This document shows, in pieces, positions 41,802 to 50,722 of a DNA stretch of 64,000 bases. The number at the start of each line of letters is the position of its first letter. The stretch's first letter is position 1. The DNA is from JASLDZ01 sp964235945. Lineage in GTDB: Bacteria; Pseudomonadota; Alphaproteobacteria; Caulobacterales; Caulobacteraceae. Below the pieces are notes generated by a model that saw nothing but the letters and a program-made list of their open reading frames with translations, was not told the origin of the DNA and made no database searches. The stretch spans positions 6,433 through 70,432 of the forward strand of contig CAXSDV010000011.1 in NCBI GenBank assembly GCA_964235945.1, given 5' to 3'. Position numbers and translations under genes: made by a program.

Positions 41802-44510
41802 ATGGCCGATCGTACGGCCGGGGCGGCGCCGGCGCGGCTGGTGGCGGTCCTGGGCCCCACCAACACCGGCAAGACCCACTATGCGGTCGAGCGCATGCTG
41901 GGGCACGCCTCGGGCATGATCGGCCTGCCGCTGCGCCTGTTGGCGCGCGAGGTGTACGACCGCATCGTCAAGCTGCGCGGCGCCCGCGCCGTGGCGCTGA
42001 TCACCGGCGAGGAGAAGATCGTCCCGCCGCGGGCGAGCTACTTCGTCTGCACGGTGGAGGCCATGCCGCTGGGCCGCGAGGTCGAGTTCCTGGCGGTGGA
42101 CGAGATCCAGCTCTGCGCCGACCCCGCGCGCGGCCACGTGTTCACCCAGCGCCTGCTGCACGCGCGCGGCCGTCACGAAACCCTGTTGCTGGGGGCCTCC
42201 ACCGCCGCGCCCCTGATCCGCCGCCTGTGCCCGGACGCGGAGTTCGTCACCCGCGAGCGCTTCTCGACCCTGGCCTACGCCGGCTCCAAGAAGCTGACCC
42301 GCCTGCCCCGCCGCTCGGCGGTCGTCGCCTTCTCGGCGGAGAACGTTTACGCGATCGCCGAGCTGATCCGCCGCCAGAGGGGCGGGGCGGCGGTGGTGAT
42401 GGGCTCGCTCAGCCCGCGCACGCGCAACGCCCAGGTGGCGCTCTACCAGTCGGGCGAGGTCGACTTCCTGGTGGCGACGGACGCCATCGGCATGGGCCTG
42501 AACATGGACGTCGACCACGTGGCCTTCGCGGGGCTGCGCAAGTTCGACGGCAAGCGCACCCGCTGGCTCACCGCCCAGGAGGTCGGCCAGATCGCCGGCC
42601 GCGCCGGGCGCTACACCAAGGACGGCACCTTCGGCGTGACGGGCGACGCGCCCGACATGGACGAGGACCTGGTCGAGGCCATCCAGGAGCACCGCTTCCA
42701 GCCGCTGGAGGCGGCCGAGTGGCGCAACGCCCGGCTCGACTTCGACTCCCTCGCCGCCCTGCGCAAGAGCCTCGCCAAGCCGCCGCGCCAGGACGGGCTC
42801 AAGCTCGCGGAGGAGGCGGTGGACGAGACCACCCTGCGCCTGCTCTCGGGCGACCAGGAGATCGCGGACGCCGCCCGGGGCATCCCCCGCCTGCGCCGGC
42901 TGTGGGAGGTCTGCCAGACCCCCGACTTCAGGAAGACCACGCTCGACGAACATGTGCGCCTCGCGCGCACCATCTTCGAGCAGTTGACCTCCCGCGCGGG
43001 CCGGCTCTCCGACGACTGGATGGAGGACCACTACCGCGCGGTGGACAACACGGCGGGCGAGATCGACCTGCTCAGCCAGCGCCTGGCCGCCATCCGCACC
43101 CTGGCCTACGTCGCCGCCCGCCCCGACTGGCTGCGCGACCCCGGCCACTGGCAGGCGAAGACCCGCGCGCTGGAGGACCGCCTTTCCGACACGCTCCACG
43201 AGCGGTTGATGCAGCGCTTCATCGACCGGCGCACCTCCGCCCTGCTGCGCGGGCTCAACCTGCGCGAGGACGTGCTGGCGGGCGTCGGCCACGACGGCAC
43301 GGTGACGGTGGAGGGCCACGACGTGGGCCGCTTGGTCGGCGTGCGCTTCGAGGCCGCCAAGGGGGCCAGCGCCCTGGAGGACCGCGCCCTGCGCCACGCC
43401 GCCGTGCGCGCGGTGGCGCCCCTGCTCCAGCGCCGGCTGGGCGAACTCGCCGCCTCGCCCGACGCGGACTTCGCCCTGGGCGAGGACGGGGCGCTGGCCT
43501 GGCGCGGAGAACCCGCCGGGCGGCTCGCGGGCGGGCGGCCCTTCGCCCCCGTGGTCGACCTGCCGCGCGACCTGGGCGATAGCGGCCCGGGCCTGCACCA
43601 CGCTTTCGAGCGCGCCGGGCGCCGGCTGGAGGCGTTCGTGGCCGCCCGATCGGGCGAAGCGCTGGCCCCGCTCAAGGCGCTGGAGGCGGCCATGGCCGCG
43701 GGCGCGCTCAAGGGATTGGCGCGCGGGATCGCCTACCGCCTGCTGGAGGCGGGCGGCGTGCTCGACCGCCGCGCGGTGGCCGCGGAGGTGGCGGGCCTCA
43801 GCCCCGGCGAGCGCCGCGCGCTCAAAAGTCTGGGCGTGCGCTTCGGCGCCTTCACCCTGTTCCCCCCCGCCCTGCTGACCCCCGAGGCGCGCGGCGTGCT
43901 GGTCCCCTTCGCCCGGCTGGAGCGTCCCGACTGGGCCCCGCCCGCCGACGCCGCGACGCCCCTGCCCGTTGACGCCCCTTCCCCCCGCGTGCTCGCCGCC
44001 TACGGCCTGCGCGCGGTGGCGGGCCAGACGGTCCCCGTGGAGCGGTTGGAGGCGCTGGACGCGGCGTTGCGGGCGCTCCCCGCCGAGCACGGGGCCGCGC
44101 GACTGACGGACGCGGCCGCCGCAGAACTCGGCTGGTCGCCCGCCGACGCCGCCCATGTGTTGAAGGCGCTGGGCTTCACGCGCGCGGGCAAGCCGGAGCC
44201 GGGGACCGGCGGCCTGTGGCGCAGGCGCGGCGCGGCGCGGCCCGAGCCCTCCGCGCAGGCCGCCGCACCCCGCCCGATCGACCCGGCCTCGCCCTTCTCC
44301 GCCCTGGGCGCCCTGCGCTTCGCCGCGCCCGCCCCGGCCAAGCCCCGCCGCAAGCGCCGGCCCGCTCCCGCCCCGGCCCTCGCCGAGCCGCCCGCGGCGG
44401 CCGAGACGGAGGGGACGGACGCGCCCGAAACTCCTGCCGCCCCGCGCCGGCGGCGGTCGCGCCGTCCCCGCCGGGCGCGCGCCGACCTCCCGCCCCAGGC
44501 CGCCTCTTGA
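41802..44510 (+). CDS. SUV3-like ATP-dependent RNA helicase
   Basis: This 902-residue Ski2/SUV3-group helicase is typical of alphaproteobacteria and related to the mitochondrial degradosome helicase SUV3. ATG 41802 begins directly with the helicase; the open frame further upstream encodes a Pro/Asp-rich leader covering the tandem repeat and is unlikely to be translated. Walker A GPTNTGKT (18-25), DEIQ (100-103), then the second RecA domain with VVMGSLSPRTRNAQVALYQ, VATDAIGMGLNMDVDHVAF and GQIAGRAGRY are intact. The C-terminal half is helical, ending in an Arg/Pro/Ala-rich tail (PRRRRSRRPRRARAD) that may bind RNA. Its stop overlaps the S4-protein start (TTGA). Confidence 0.93.
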   Translation: MADRTAGAAPARLVAVLGPTNTGKTHYAVERMLGHASGMIGLPLRLLAREVYDRIVKLRGARAVALITGEEKIVPPRASYFVCTVEAMPLGREVEFLAVDEIQLCADPARGHVFTQRLLHARGRHETLLLGASTAAPLIRRLCPDAEFVTRERFSTLAYAGSKKLTRLPRRSAVVAFSAENVYAIAELIRRQRGGAAVVMGSLSPRTRNAQVALYQSGEVDFLVATDAIGMGLNMDVDHVAFAGLRKFDGKRTRWLTAQEVGQIAGRAGRYTKDGTFGVTGDAPDMDEDLVEAIQEHRFQPLEAAEWRNARLDFDSLAALRKSLAKPPRQDGLKLAEEAVDETTLRLLSGDQEIADAARGIPRLRRLWEVCQTPDFRKTTLDEHVRLARTIFEQLTSRAGRLSDDWMEDHYRAVDNTAGEIDLLSQRLAAIRTLAYVAARPDWLRDPGHWQAKTRALEDRLSDTLHERLMQRFIDRRTSALLRGLNLREDVLAGVGHDGTVTVEGHDVGRLVGVRFEAAKGASALEDRALRHAAVRAVAPLLQRRLGELAASPDADFALGEDGALAWRGEPAGRLAGGRPFAPVVDLPRDLGDSGPGLHHAFERAGRRLEAFVAARSGEALAPLKALEAAMAAGALKGLARGIAYRLLEAGGVLDRRAVAAEVAGLSPGERRALKSLGVRFGAFTLFPPALLTPEARGVLVPFARLERPDWAPPADAATPLPVDAPSPRVLAAYGLRAVAGQTVPVERLEALDAALRALPAEHGAARLTDAAAAELGWSPADAAHVLKALGFTRAGKPEPGTGGLWRRRGAARPEPSAQAAAPRPIDPASPFSALGALRFAAPAPAKPRRKRRPAPAPALAEPPAAAETEGTDAPETPAAPRRRRSRRPRRARADLPPQAAS

Positions 44511-44806
44511 GCGGGACGGACGACGGGGCGGTGCGCGTGGACGTGTGGCTCTGGCGCGCGCGCTTCTTCAAGACCCGCGCCGGGGCGGCCCGCTTCGTGG
44601 AGGAGGGCCGGGTGCGGCGCACGGGGCCGGCGGGCGAGGTGCGCCTGGACAAGGCCAGCCGCTGCGTGCGCCCGGGCGACGGCCTGGTGTTCGCCCTGGG
44701 CGGGCGGCTCACGGCGGTGCGGGTGGAGGCGCCCGGCGAGCGGCGCGGCCCGGCGGCGGAGGCGCGCGCGCTCTACACCGCGCTGGAGGCCGACGCCCGC
44801 GCTTGA
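44507..44806 (+). CDS. S4-domain RNA-binding protein, Hsp15-like
   Basis: This 99-residue protein starts at TTG 44507, overlapping the helicase stop; an in-frame GTG at 44531 would shorten it by eight residues. The S4 domain is clear (VRVDVWLWRARFFKTRAGAARFVEEGRVRRTG, then VRLDKASRCVRPGDGLVFALGGRLTAVRVEA). Hsp15 binds 50S subunits carrying a stalled nascent peptidyl-tRNA and helps recycle them. Coupling to an RNA helicase gene supports an RNA-metabolism role. Its stop codon overlaps a TTGACA sequence that may be the fdxA -35. Confidence 0.88.
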   Translation: MSGTDDGAVRVDVWLWRARFFKTRAGAARFVEEGRVRRTGPAGEVRLDKASRCVRPGDGLVFALGGRLTAVRVEAPGERRGPAAEARALYTALEADARA

Positions 44807-44831
44807 CAGCGCCGCGCGCCGCTGGAATGTC
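44803..44831 (+). promoter_or_regulatory. possible fdxA promoter (consensus -35, weak -10)
   Basis: TTGACA at 44803-44808 is a perfect -35 hexamer overlapping the S4-protein stop. The hexamer 17 bases further on is AATGTC, a poor -10. It lies about 52 bases before the fdxA ATG, so it is a plausible but unproven promoter. Confidence 0.35.
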
Positions 44832-44882
44832 CGGCGGCCCCGCGCCCTCCCCGGCGGGCCCGAGACCCTCCCGAGCTCCCCC

Positions 44883-45224
44883 ATGACCTACGTCGTCACC
44901 GACCCGTGCATCAAGTGCAAGTTCATGGACTGCGTGGAGGTGTGCCCGGTCGACTGCTTCTACGAGGGCGAGAACTTCCTCGCCATCAATCCGGACGAGT
45001 GCATCGACTGCGGCGTGTGCGAGCCCGAGTGCCCGGTGGACGCCATCAAGCCGGACACGGAGGACGATCCGGACGGCAAGTGGCTGACGGTCAACACCCA
45101 GTACGCCAAGATCTGGCCCAACATCACCGTCAAGGGCACGCCGCCCGCCGATCGCGAGGACTTCGAGCGCGAGACGGGCAAGTTCGAGAAGTACTTCGAT
45201 CCCGCGCCCGGCAAGGGGGCCTGA
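44883..45224 (+). CDS. fdxA: seven-iron ferredoxin FdxA
   Basis: This 113-residue soluble ferredoxin carries one [3Fe-4S] and one [4Fe-4S] cluster, like Azotobacter FdI. Ligands match position for position: C9, C17 and C50 for the 3Fe cluster; C21, C40, C43 and C46 for the 4Fe cluster (motif ECIDCGVCEPECP). The C-terminal region (GKWLTVNTQYAKIWPNITVKG, then FEKYFDPAPG) is the usual long FdxA tail. It supplies low-potential electrons; the physiological partner is unknown. The order helicase-S4-fdxA-carD is often seen in alphaproteobacteria. Confidence 0.97.
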   Translation: MTYVVTDPCIKCKFMDCVEVCPVDCFYEGENFLAINPDECIDCGVCEPECPVDAIKPDTEDDPDGKWLTVNTQYAKIWPNITVKGTPPADREDFERETGKFEKYFDPAPGKGA

Positions 45225-45544
45225 GTCCCGCACCGGTCGCCGTCCGGCGGCGCCTGTTGAACCTGCGTTGACCTCGGGGGCTGATCGCTTCCCCCGGACG
45301 CTATTTTGTGGTAGATCCTTCCCGGCGGGAGGGATGACGCACGCGTGCGCCCTTCCCGTCGCTGAAAACTCCGCCGCCCTCGCCGGCGCGCGACCGAGCT
45401 TGAAGGGTGATCTGAGATTCCTCCCAGATCGGCAGCACGCCACACGCCTCCCCGGGCGCGCGGGCGCACCTTCCCCCACGGTCCACGCATCCCGGCGGCG
45501 GAGGTCGCGCGCCCGCGCGCATCTTGCCTGGAAGGACCCTGTCG
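45225..45544. other. non-coding region between fdxA and carD
   Basis: This 320-bp stretch holds no credible gene. A hairpin CGGGGG...CCCCCG (45275-45296) with a 10-nt loop, then GACGCTATTTTG, could terminate fdxA. A second inverted repeat, GATCTG...CAGATC (45409-45430), encloses a GATTC (GANTC-type) site at 45416-45420 and lies 115 bases before carD. AAGGA at 45532-45536 is the carD ribosome binding site. Confidence 0.5.
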
Positions 45545-46048
45545 ATGACGAAGAGCGCTACGGATTTCAAGATCGGCGACAGCGTCGTCTATCCCGCCCA
45601 CGGCGTGGGCTCGGTGGTGGGCGTCGAGACCCAGGAAGTCGCCGGCATGTCGCTCGAGGTCTACGTCATCACCTTCTCCCACGAGAAGATGACCCTGCGG
45701 GTGCCCACCAAGAAGGCCAAGACCGCGGGCCTGCGCTCGCTCGCCGAGGGCAACGTCGTCTCCCAGGCCATGACCACGCTGAAAGGCCGCGCCCGGGTGA
45801 AGCGCACCATGTGGAGCCGCCGCGCCCAGGAATACGAGGCCAAGATCAACTCCGGCGACCTGATCTCCATCGCCGAGGTGGTGCGCGACCTGCACCGCGC
45901 CGACGATCAGCCCGAGCAGTCCTACAGCGAGCGCCAGCTCTACGAATCGGCGCTGGACCGCATGGCCCGCGAGGTCGCCGCCATCGAGCGCATCGACAAG
46001 GACGGCGCCGTCGGCATGATCACCAAGTCCCTGGTCAAGGCCGCCTGA
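45545..46048 (+). CDS. CarD/CdnL-family RNA-polymerase-binding transcription factor
   Basis: CarD/CdnL binds the beta subunit of RNA polymerase and stabilises open complexes, notably at rRNA promoters; in Caulobacter it links growth to nutrient status. ATG 45545 is chosen because AAGGA lies 8 nt upstream; seven extra residues from 45524 would lack one. The 167-residue protein has the Tudor-like RNAP-interaction domain (FKIGDSVVYPAHGVGSVVGVETQEVAGMSLEVYVITF, then KMTLRVPTKKAKTAGLR) and a helical C-terminal domain (MWSRRAQEYEAKINSGDLISIAEVVRDLHRADDQPEQSYSERQLYESALDRMAREVAAIE), both complete. Its stop is followed within 20 bp by an assembly gap. Confidence 0.97.
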   Translation: MTKSATDFKIGDSVVYPAHGVGSVVGVETQEVAGMSLEVYVITFSHEKMTLRVPTKKAKTAGLRSLAEGNVVSQAMTTLKGRARVKRTMWSRRAQEYEAKINSGDLISIAEVVRDLHRADDQPEQSYSERQLYESALDRMAREVAAIERIDKDGAVGMITKSLVKAA

Positions 46049-46067
46049 GCCCGTGCGGGGCGGGGCG

Positions 46068-46167
46068 NNNNNNNNNNNNNNNNNNNNNNNNNNNNNNNNN
46101 NNNNNNNNNNNNNNNNNNNNNNNNNNNNNNNNNNNNNNNNNNNNNNNNNNNNNNNNNNNNNNNNNNN
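46068..46167. other. assembly gap (100 N)
   Basis: Exactly 100 N, the conventional placeholder for a gap of unknown size. It separates the carD stop (20 bp away) from the stop of the thermonuclease-like gene (28 bp away), so further sequence, possibly a small gene, may be hidden here. Confidence 0.97.
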
Positions 46168-46195
46168 GGTCGCCCACGCCGCCGGACGTGGCGCG

Positions 46196-46960
46196 CTAGT
46201 CCTTCAGCACCTCCACCGCCTCCGGGTGGTCCACGGTGAGCACGCGGTCGTGGGCGGGGCCGCGCACGCGCACCATGCGGCCCTGCAGGGCGTGCAGGTC
46301 CAGCCCCGCGGCGGCGAAGTCGCGTCGCGCCGAGCGGGGCACGGACACCGCCGCCAAGCCGCGCCAGTCGCGGCCGAAGTCGAGCCAGGTCCTGCCGCCG
46401 GCGTCCGCCACCCGCGCCACCCGGCCCTCCACGATCTGCAGCCCCACCTCGTTCCAGCCGAGCTCGTCCGGCAGGCGCACGCCGTAGCCGGGCGCCGCCC
46501 ACAGTCCCCGGCGGGCGGCGCGGGCGGCGGCCTCGTGGGCGAGGAGGTCGCCGGCCAGCGACCGGTCGTCCGTCCAGGTGCGCACCCGCACCGCGCCCGC
46601 GTCGAGCAACGCCGCCTCCAGCCAGGCGCGCGAGCCCGACAGCCGCACCTGGGCGAGCTCGGCCCCCGTCCCGTCGTCGCGCGCGCCGCCCCAGAGCAGG
46701 TCCACCGCCCGGCCCCGCGCCAGCGCGTCCAACGCCTCGCGCGAAGCCTCGCCCTCAGGCGCGGGCGCGGCGGGCGCCTCCACCCCCGACAAGCGCACGC
46801 GCGTTCCGCCCTCCAGCAACAACAGGTCGCCGGACAGCGCCCGCACCGCACGGCCGTGGGGCCCCTGCGCCAAGGCGTCCAAGCGCGCCGACTCGCCGCA
46901 GCCGGCCAGCACCGCGCACAGGAGCGCCAGGACTCCTGCGCCGCACCGACCTCCCGCCAC
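46196..46960 (-). CDS. thermonuclease (SNase)-like lipoprotein, active site apparently lost
   Basis: The GTG at 46960 is chosen because GGGAGGAGG lies 8 nt upstream and a lipoprotein signal peptide follows (GVLALLCAVLAGC). The 254-residue protein contains an SNase-like OB-fold: LLLLEGGTRVRLSGVEAPAAPAPEGEASREALDALARGRAVDLLWGG, then ELAQVRLSGSRAWLEAALLDAGAVRVRTW. In active thermonucleases the first strand ends APE and the loop reads RYGR; here these are APA and GTGA, so the catalytic Glu and Arg seem absent. A second half (LQIVEGRVARVADAGGRTWLDFGRDWRGLAAVSV) resembles an OB-fold too. Likely a binding or structural lipoprotein. Confidence 0.72.
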   Translation of the reverse strand: MAGGRCGAGVLALLCAVLAGCGESARLDALAQGPHGRAVRALSGDLLLLEGGTRVRLSGVEAPAAPAPEGEASREALDALARGRAVDLLWGGARDDGTGAELAQVRLSGSRAWLEAALLDAGAVRVRTWTDDRSLAGDLLAHEAAARAARRGLWAAPGYGVRLPDELGWNEVGLQIVEGRVARVADAGGRTWLDFGRDWRGLAAVSVPRSARRDFAAAGLDLHALQGRMVRVRGPAHDRVLTVDHPEAVEVLKD

Positions 46961-47052
46961 GCGCCCCTCCTCCCTCGGCTCCGCATCCGCGCCCCGCGAC
47001 CGCTCCACGCGGCTGGAGGCGCCCGCCCGCTCCATGCTAGGACGCCGCCGAC

Positions 47053-47129
47053 GGCCCGGTAGCTCAGCAGGATAGAGCAGCGCTTTCCTAAAGCGGAGGT
47101 CAGGGGTTCGAATCCCTTCCGGGCCGCCA
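47053..47129 (+). tRNA. tRNA-Arg (CCT anticodon)
   Basis: This is a 77-nt cloverleaf with encoded CCA. The acceptor stem GGCCCGG pairs with CCGGGCC, discriminator G. D arm GCTC...GAGC, anticodon loop TTCCTAA with anticodon CCT (reads AGG), T arm AGGGG-TTCGAAT-CCCTT region. The first anticodon-stem pair is G-G, a mismatch; the other four pairs are normal. It lies 93 bp upstream of the thermonuclease-like start, on the opposite strand. Confidence 0.93.
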
Positions 47130-47166
47130 ACACCCCGTCGGGTGGTCGTCGACGAGGGCGCGCGCG

Positions 47167-49200
47167 TCAGCGCCCCGCGGCGGCGCGGCGGAGCACCTCG
47201 GTCAGGCCCGTCACGGAATAGGGCTTCTGGAGCAGTTCGAAGCCGTGGGCGCCCTCCGCGGCCAGCACCTCGCTGTAGCCGCTGGTGAGCACGACCGGCA
47301 GGTCCGGGTAGAGGTCGCGCAACTTCAGCGCCAGCGCGACGCCGTTCATTCCGGGCATGATCACGTCGGAGAACACCACGTCGAAACGTTGGTGGTCCTG
47401 CCGCAGTTCGGCCAGGGCGCGGTCGGCGCTGCCCACCCAGACGCTGCCGTGGCCGATGTCCTCGAGCATGTCGCTGGTGAAGCGGCCGACGTTCTGGTTG
47501 TCCTCCACCAGGAGGATCTGAAGCCTGGCGGCCTGCGGAAGCTCGCGCCCCCCCTCGACGGCCGCGGCGGCCGGCTCGGAGGCGACGGCGGGCAGGTAGA
47601 GGGTGAAGCGGGCGCCCGACCCGGGCGGGTTCTCCACCTCGATCTCGCCGCCCGACTGCTTGACGAAGCCGAACACCTGGCTGAGGCCCAGCCCCGTGCC
47701 CTTGCCCACCTCCTTGGTGGTGTAGAAGGGCTCGAAGATCACGTCGACCTTGTCCGCCGGAACGCCGGCGCCGGTGTCGGACACGCTCACCGCCACGAAG
47801 TCGCCCACGGCGCCGGCATGCCCCCGTATGGCCGGCACCATGGCCGCGCTGCGCGCCGAGAAGGTCAGCACGCCCTCACCGTCCATGGCGTCGCGCGCGT
47901 TCACCGCCAGGTTGACGAGCGCCGTCTCGAACTGGCTGACGTCGGCGTTGACGCTGGACGGCGCGTCCTCCCCCGGGAACAGGTCCAGCTCGATGCGCAC
48001 CCGGCCGCCCACCAGCGGGCGCACCAGGTCCGTCACGCTGCGGATGCGCGCGCCCACGTCGAACCGCTCGGGCTTGAGCGGTTGGCGCCGGGCGAAGGCC
48101 AGGAGCTGGCCGGTCAGCTTGGCCGCGCGCTCGGCCGTTTCGGAGATCGCCTGGACGTAGCGCTTGCGGCGGGCCTCGGGCAGGCCGTCGCGCGACAGGA
48201 AGTCGACGGCGGAGCGGATGATGGTGAGCAGGTTGTTGAAGTCGTGGGCGACGCCGCCCGTGAGCTGGCCCACCGCCTCCATCTTCTGGCTCTGCCTCAG
48301 CACCTCCTCCGTCCTCGCCCGGTTGGCCAGCTCGGCGTTGAGGTCGGCGGTGCGCGCGGCCACCCGCGCCTCCAGTTCGGCGGCGGTCTGCTCCAGCGCC
48401 TCCGCGCGCAGGTTGCGGTCGGTGACGTCCACCACGAACACGTGCACGCCGTCCGCCTCGCCCGCGGCGTTGCGCCGGGGGAGGTAGCGGACCTCCGCGT
48501 CGCGGCGACGGCCGTCCTGGTGGGGCCAGGCCAGCTCCAGGGTGACCGGCTCTCCGGCTAGCGCCCGGTCCAGACTCGGCCTGCGGGCCTCGTAGGCGTC
48601 GCCCAGCACGTCGGACACCGTGCGGCCGACCACCTGGGCGGGGTCCGTATAGCACCAGTCCTCGTAGGCCTGGTTGGCGAAGCGGTAGCGCTGGTCGGAG
48701 TCGATGAAGCCCACCAGGATGGGCAGGGCGTTCGTCACGCGCCGAAGCTCCGCCTCGCTCTCGCGCAGCGCTTCGCGGCCGGCCTCCAGCTCCTCCAGCC
48801 GCCGCCGCAGCTCGAACTGCCGCCCGCGCCCGCGCAGGGCGGCGTCCACCGCGCTCACGATGGAGCGGCGGCTCAGGGGACGCTCCAGCAGCACCACGTT
48901 GCGCGCGGACAGCGGCAGGCGGCTGCGCGGGTCTCCCCGGTCGACGGACGCGGACGACGGACGCGCCGTGAGCAGCACGAAGGGCAGGTCCGACCACGGG
49001 GGCTGACGCGCCAGGGCGTCCTCCATCTCCTGCGCGCCGCGCGGCAGGGCCTCGTCGGTGACCAGCACGGCCCCGGCGTGCTCGTCCAGGGCGGCGGCGA
49101 GGGCGGCGAGGTCGGGATAGGCCTTCGCCTGGAAGCCCTCCTGCGTCAGCATCGCCTCCAGCCCCGGGCCGTCCTGGCCGTAGGGGGCGCAGACCAGCAC
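47167..49200 (-). CDS. hybrid histidine kinase: receiver-PAS-HisKA-HATPase-receiver
   Basis: The GTG at 49200 is preceded by GGAGG; an upstream TTG at 49233 would overlap the kaiC-like stop and add 11 residues. With this start there are 677 residues. Domains in order: a receiver-like module (LVCAPYGQDGPGLEAMLTQEGF, phosphorylatable VTDEALP), PAS (about 155-265), coiled coil, HisKA with H319 (VGQLTGGVAHDFNNLLTI), HATPase (N-box LVNLAVNARDAMDG; VSVSDTGAGVPADKVDVIFEPFYTTKEVGKGTGLGLSQVFGF) and a C-terminal receiver (ILLVEDNQNVGRF; VVFSDVIMPGMNG). No membrane helix, so it is cytoplasmic. It follows the KaiC-like gene directly, implying joint function. Confidence 0.92.
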   Translation of the reverse strand: MLVCAPYGQDGPGLEAMLTQEGFQAKAYPDLAALAAALDEHAGAVLVTDEALPRGAQEMEDALARQPPWSDLPFVLLTARPSSASVDRGDPRSRLPLSARNVVLLERPLSRRSIVSAVDAALRGRGRQFELRRRLEELEAGREALRESEAELRRVTNALPILVGFIDSDQRYRFANQAYEDWCYTDPAQVVGRTVSDVLGDAYEARRPSLDRALAGEPVTLELAWPHQDGRRRDAEVRYLPRRNAAGEADGVHVFVVDVTDRNLRAEALEQTAAELEARVAARTADLNAELANRARTEEVLRQSQKMEAVGQLTGGVAHDFNNLLTIIRSAVDFLSRDGLPEARRKRYVQAISETAERAAKLTGQLLAFARRQPLKPERFDVGARIRSVTDLVRPLVGGRVRIELDLFPGEDAPSSVNADVSQFETALVNLAVNARDAMDGEGVLTFSARSAAMVPAIRGHAGAVGDFVAVSVSDTGAGVPADKVDVIFEPFYTTKEVGKGTGLGLSQVFGFVKQSGGEIEVENPPGSGARFTLYLPAVASEPAAAAVEGGRELPQAARLQILLVEDNQNVGRFTSDMLEDIGHGSVWVGSADRALAELRQDHQRFDVVFSDVIMPGMNGVALALKLRDLYPDLPVVLTSGYSEVLAAEGAHGFELLQKPYSVTGLTEVLRRAAAGR

Positions 49201-49222
49201 CCGGCCGCCTACCTCCGGCGAC

Positions 49223-50722
49223 CTATGGGGCAAGGCGGCGGCTCTCCAACAGCGGGTCGACCTCGCCCAGGTACTCGGGCGTGCCGGTGAGCACGCCCCT
49301 GAAGGCGGTCAGCGGCGCGCCCACCCGCACGCCGCCCGCGTCGATCCACAGCTCGCGGATGGAGTCCTCGTGGGCGCCGCTGCGGTTCTTCAGGCAGGAG
49401 ATCGCCTTGCGGATGCGCCCTCCCGCCTCGAAGAAGCGCACCAACAGCACCGTGTCGGCGATGTAGGAGATGTTGAGGTTGTTGCCCGTCGCGCCCATCA
49501 GGCCGCTCTGGGGGTTGACCAGGAAGGTGACCACGCCCTGCTGGTTCAGGTAGGACAGCAACTCGTGGAACTGCAGCATGAGCTGCTGCTCCTGCGGCAT
49601 GGACAGCATGTAACCGGTGAGACTGTCCACCACGACCAGCTTGACGCCGCGCCCCTCCACCTGGTCGCGCAAGGCGGAGGCGAACTCTCCGGGCGACAGT
49701 TCGGCGGGGTCGACCTGGCGGATCTCCAGCAGGCCGCAGTCCATGTGGGCCTGCAGTTCCAGGCCCAGCGCCTTGGCGCGGGCCATCAGGGTGCCGATCC
49801 GCTCGTCGAACTCGTAGATCACGCAGGGCTCGCCCCGCTTGCAGGCCGCGTCCACGTACTGGAAGGCGATGGTGCTCTTGCCCGAGCCGGCCGGGCCGGT
49901 GAGCAGGGTGCAGGTGCCCCGCAGCGGGCCACCGTTCATCAGGTCGTCGAGGTCGGCCACGCCGCTGGGGGCCGGGTCGCCCACGAAGGGAGTGTGGTGG
50001 TCGGAGGCGATCAGCCGCGGGAAGATCTCCATGCCGCCCTTGCGGATGGCGAGGTCGTGGTAGCCCGCGACGAAGTCCACTCCCCGCAGCTTCTGGATCT
50101 GCAGGCGTCGCCGGGCGGCCCCGAAGTCCAGCGTGAGCCGCTCCAGGGTGATCACGCCGTGGCACAGGCTGTGGAGCTGGCTGTCGCGCTCGCCGCCGGT
50201 GGCGGTCAGGTCGTCGACCAGCAGCACGGTGCTGTCGCGGCCGGCGAAGTACTGCTTGAGCAGCAGGATCTGGCGGCGGTAGCGCAGGGGGTCCTGCGCC
50301 AGCAGACGCAGCTCCGACAGGCTGTCGAACACCACCCGCAACGGCTTCACCCGCTCGATCTCGTCCTGGATCAGCTGGATGGTGCCGCCCAGCTCCATCT
50401 CCCACGGGTGCAGGATCGACTGTTCGCGCCCGGGGCCCAGCACGTCCTCGGCGGAGGCGAGCTCGAACACGTCGAAGCCGTCGAGGGACCAGCCGTGCGA
50501 GGCCGCCACTCCCGCCAGCTCCTCGCGGGTCTCCGACAGGGTGACGTAGAGCCCCGGCTCCCCCCGCCGCGCGCCTTCCAGCAGGAACTGGAGCGACAGC
50601 GTCGTCTTGCCGGAGCCGGGCGCGCCTTCGAGGAGGTAAAGGCGACGGGTGGGCAGGCCGCCCCTGAGAATCTCGTCCAGCCTCTTGTTGCCGGACGGGA
50701 TTCGATCCTGGATGTCAGCCAT
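49223..50722 (-). CDS. KaiC-like double-RecA ATPase
   Basis: This 499-residue protein has two KaiC-type RecA-like domains. CI has Walker A GAPGSGKT (33-40) and VVFDSLSELRLLAQ; CII has Walker A GPAGSGKS (276-283) and VVVDSLTGYMLSMP. In the CII tail, NISYIADTVLLVRFFE aligns with the autophosphorylation site of cyanobacterial KaiC; the serine seems kept and the adjacent threonine is a tyrosine, so classical dual phosphorylation is doubtful. No KaiA or KaiB is nearby. In alphaproteobacteria, KaiC homologues next to histidine kinases are thought to take part in stress or time-of-day signalling. The ATG start has a normal spacing and the gene precedes the hybrid kinase. Confidence 0.93.
   Translation of the reverse strand: MADIQDRIPSGNKRLDEILRGGLPTRRLYLLEGAPGSGKTTLSLQFLLEGARRGEPGLYVTLSETREELAGVAASHGWSLDGFDVFELASAEDVLGPGREQSILHPWEMELGGTIQLIQDEIERVKPLRVVFDSLSELRLLAQDPLRYRRQILLLKQYFAGRDSTVLLVDDLTATGGERDSQLHSLCHGVITLERLTLDFGAARRRLQIQKLRGVDFVAGYHDLAIRKGGMEIFPRLIASDHHTPFVGDPAPSGVADLDDLMNGGPLRGTCTLLTGPAGSGKSTIAFQYVDAACKRGEPCVIYEFDERIGTLMARAKALGLELQAHMDCGLLEIRQVDPAELSPGEFASALRDQVEGRGVKLVVVDSLTGYMLSMPQEQQLMLQFHELLSYLNQQGVVTFLVNPQSGLMGATGNNLNISYIADTVLLVRFFEAGGRIRKAISCLKNRSGAHEDSIRELWIDAGGVRVGAPLTAFRGVLTGTPEYLGEVDPLLESRRLAP

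Noticed and set aside
45268..45306. TTGACC...CTATTT as a carD promoter
   Set aside because: The spacing is about 27 bases, too long for a normal -35/-10 pair.
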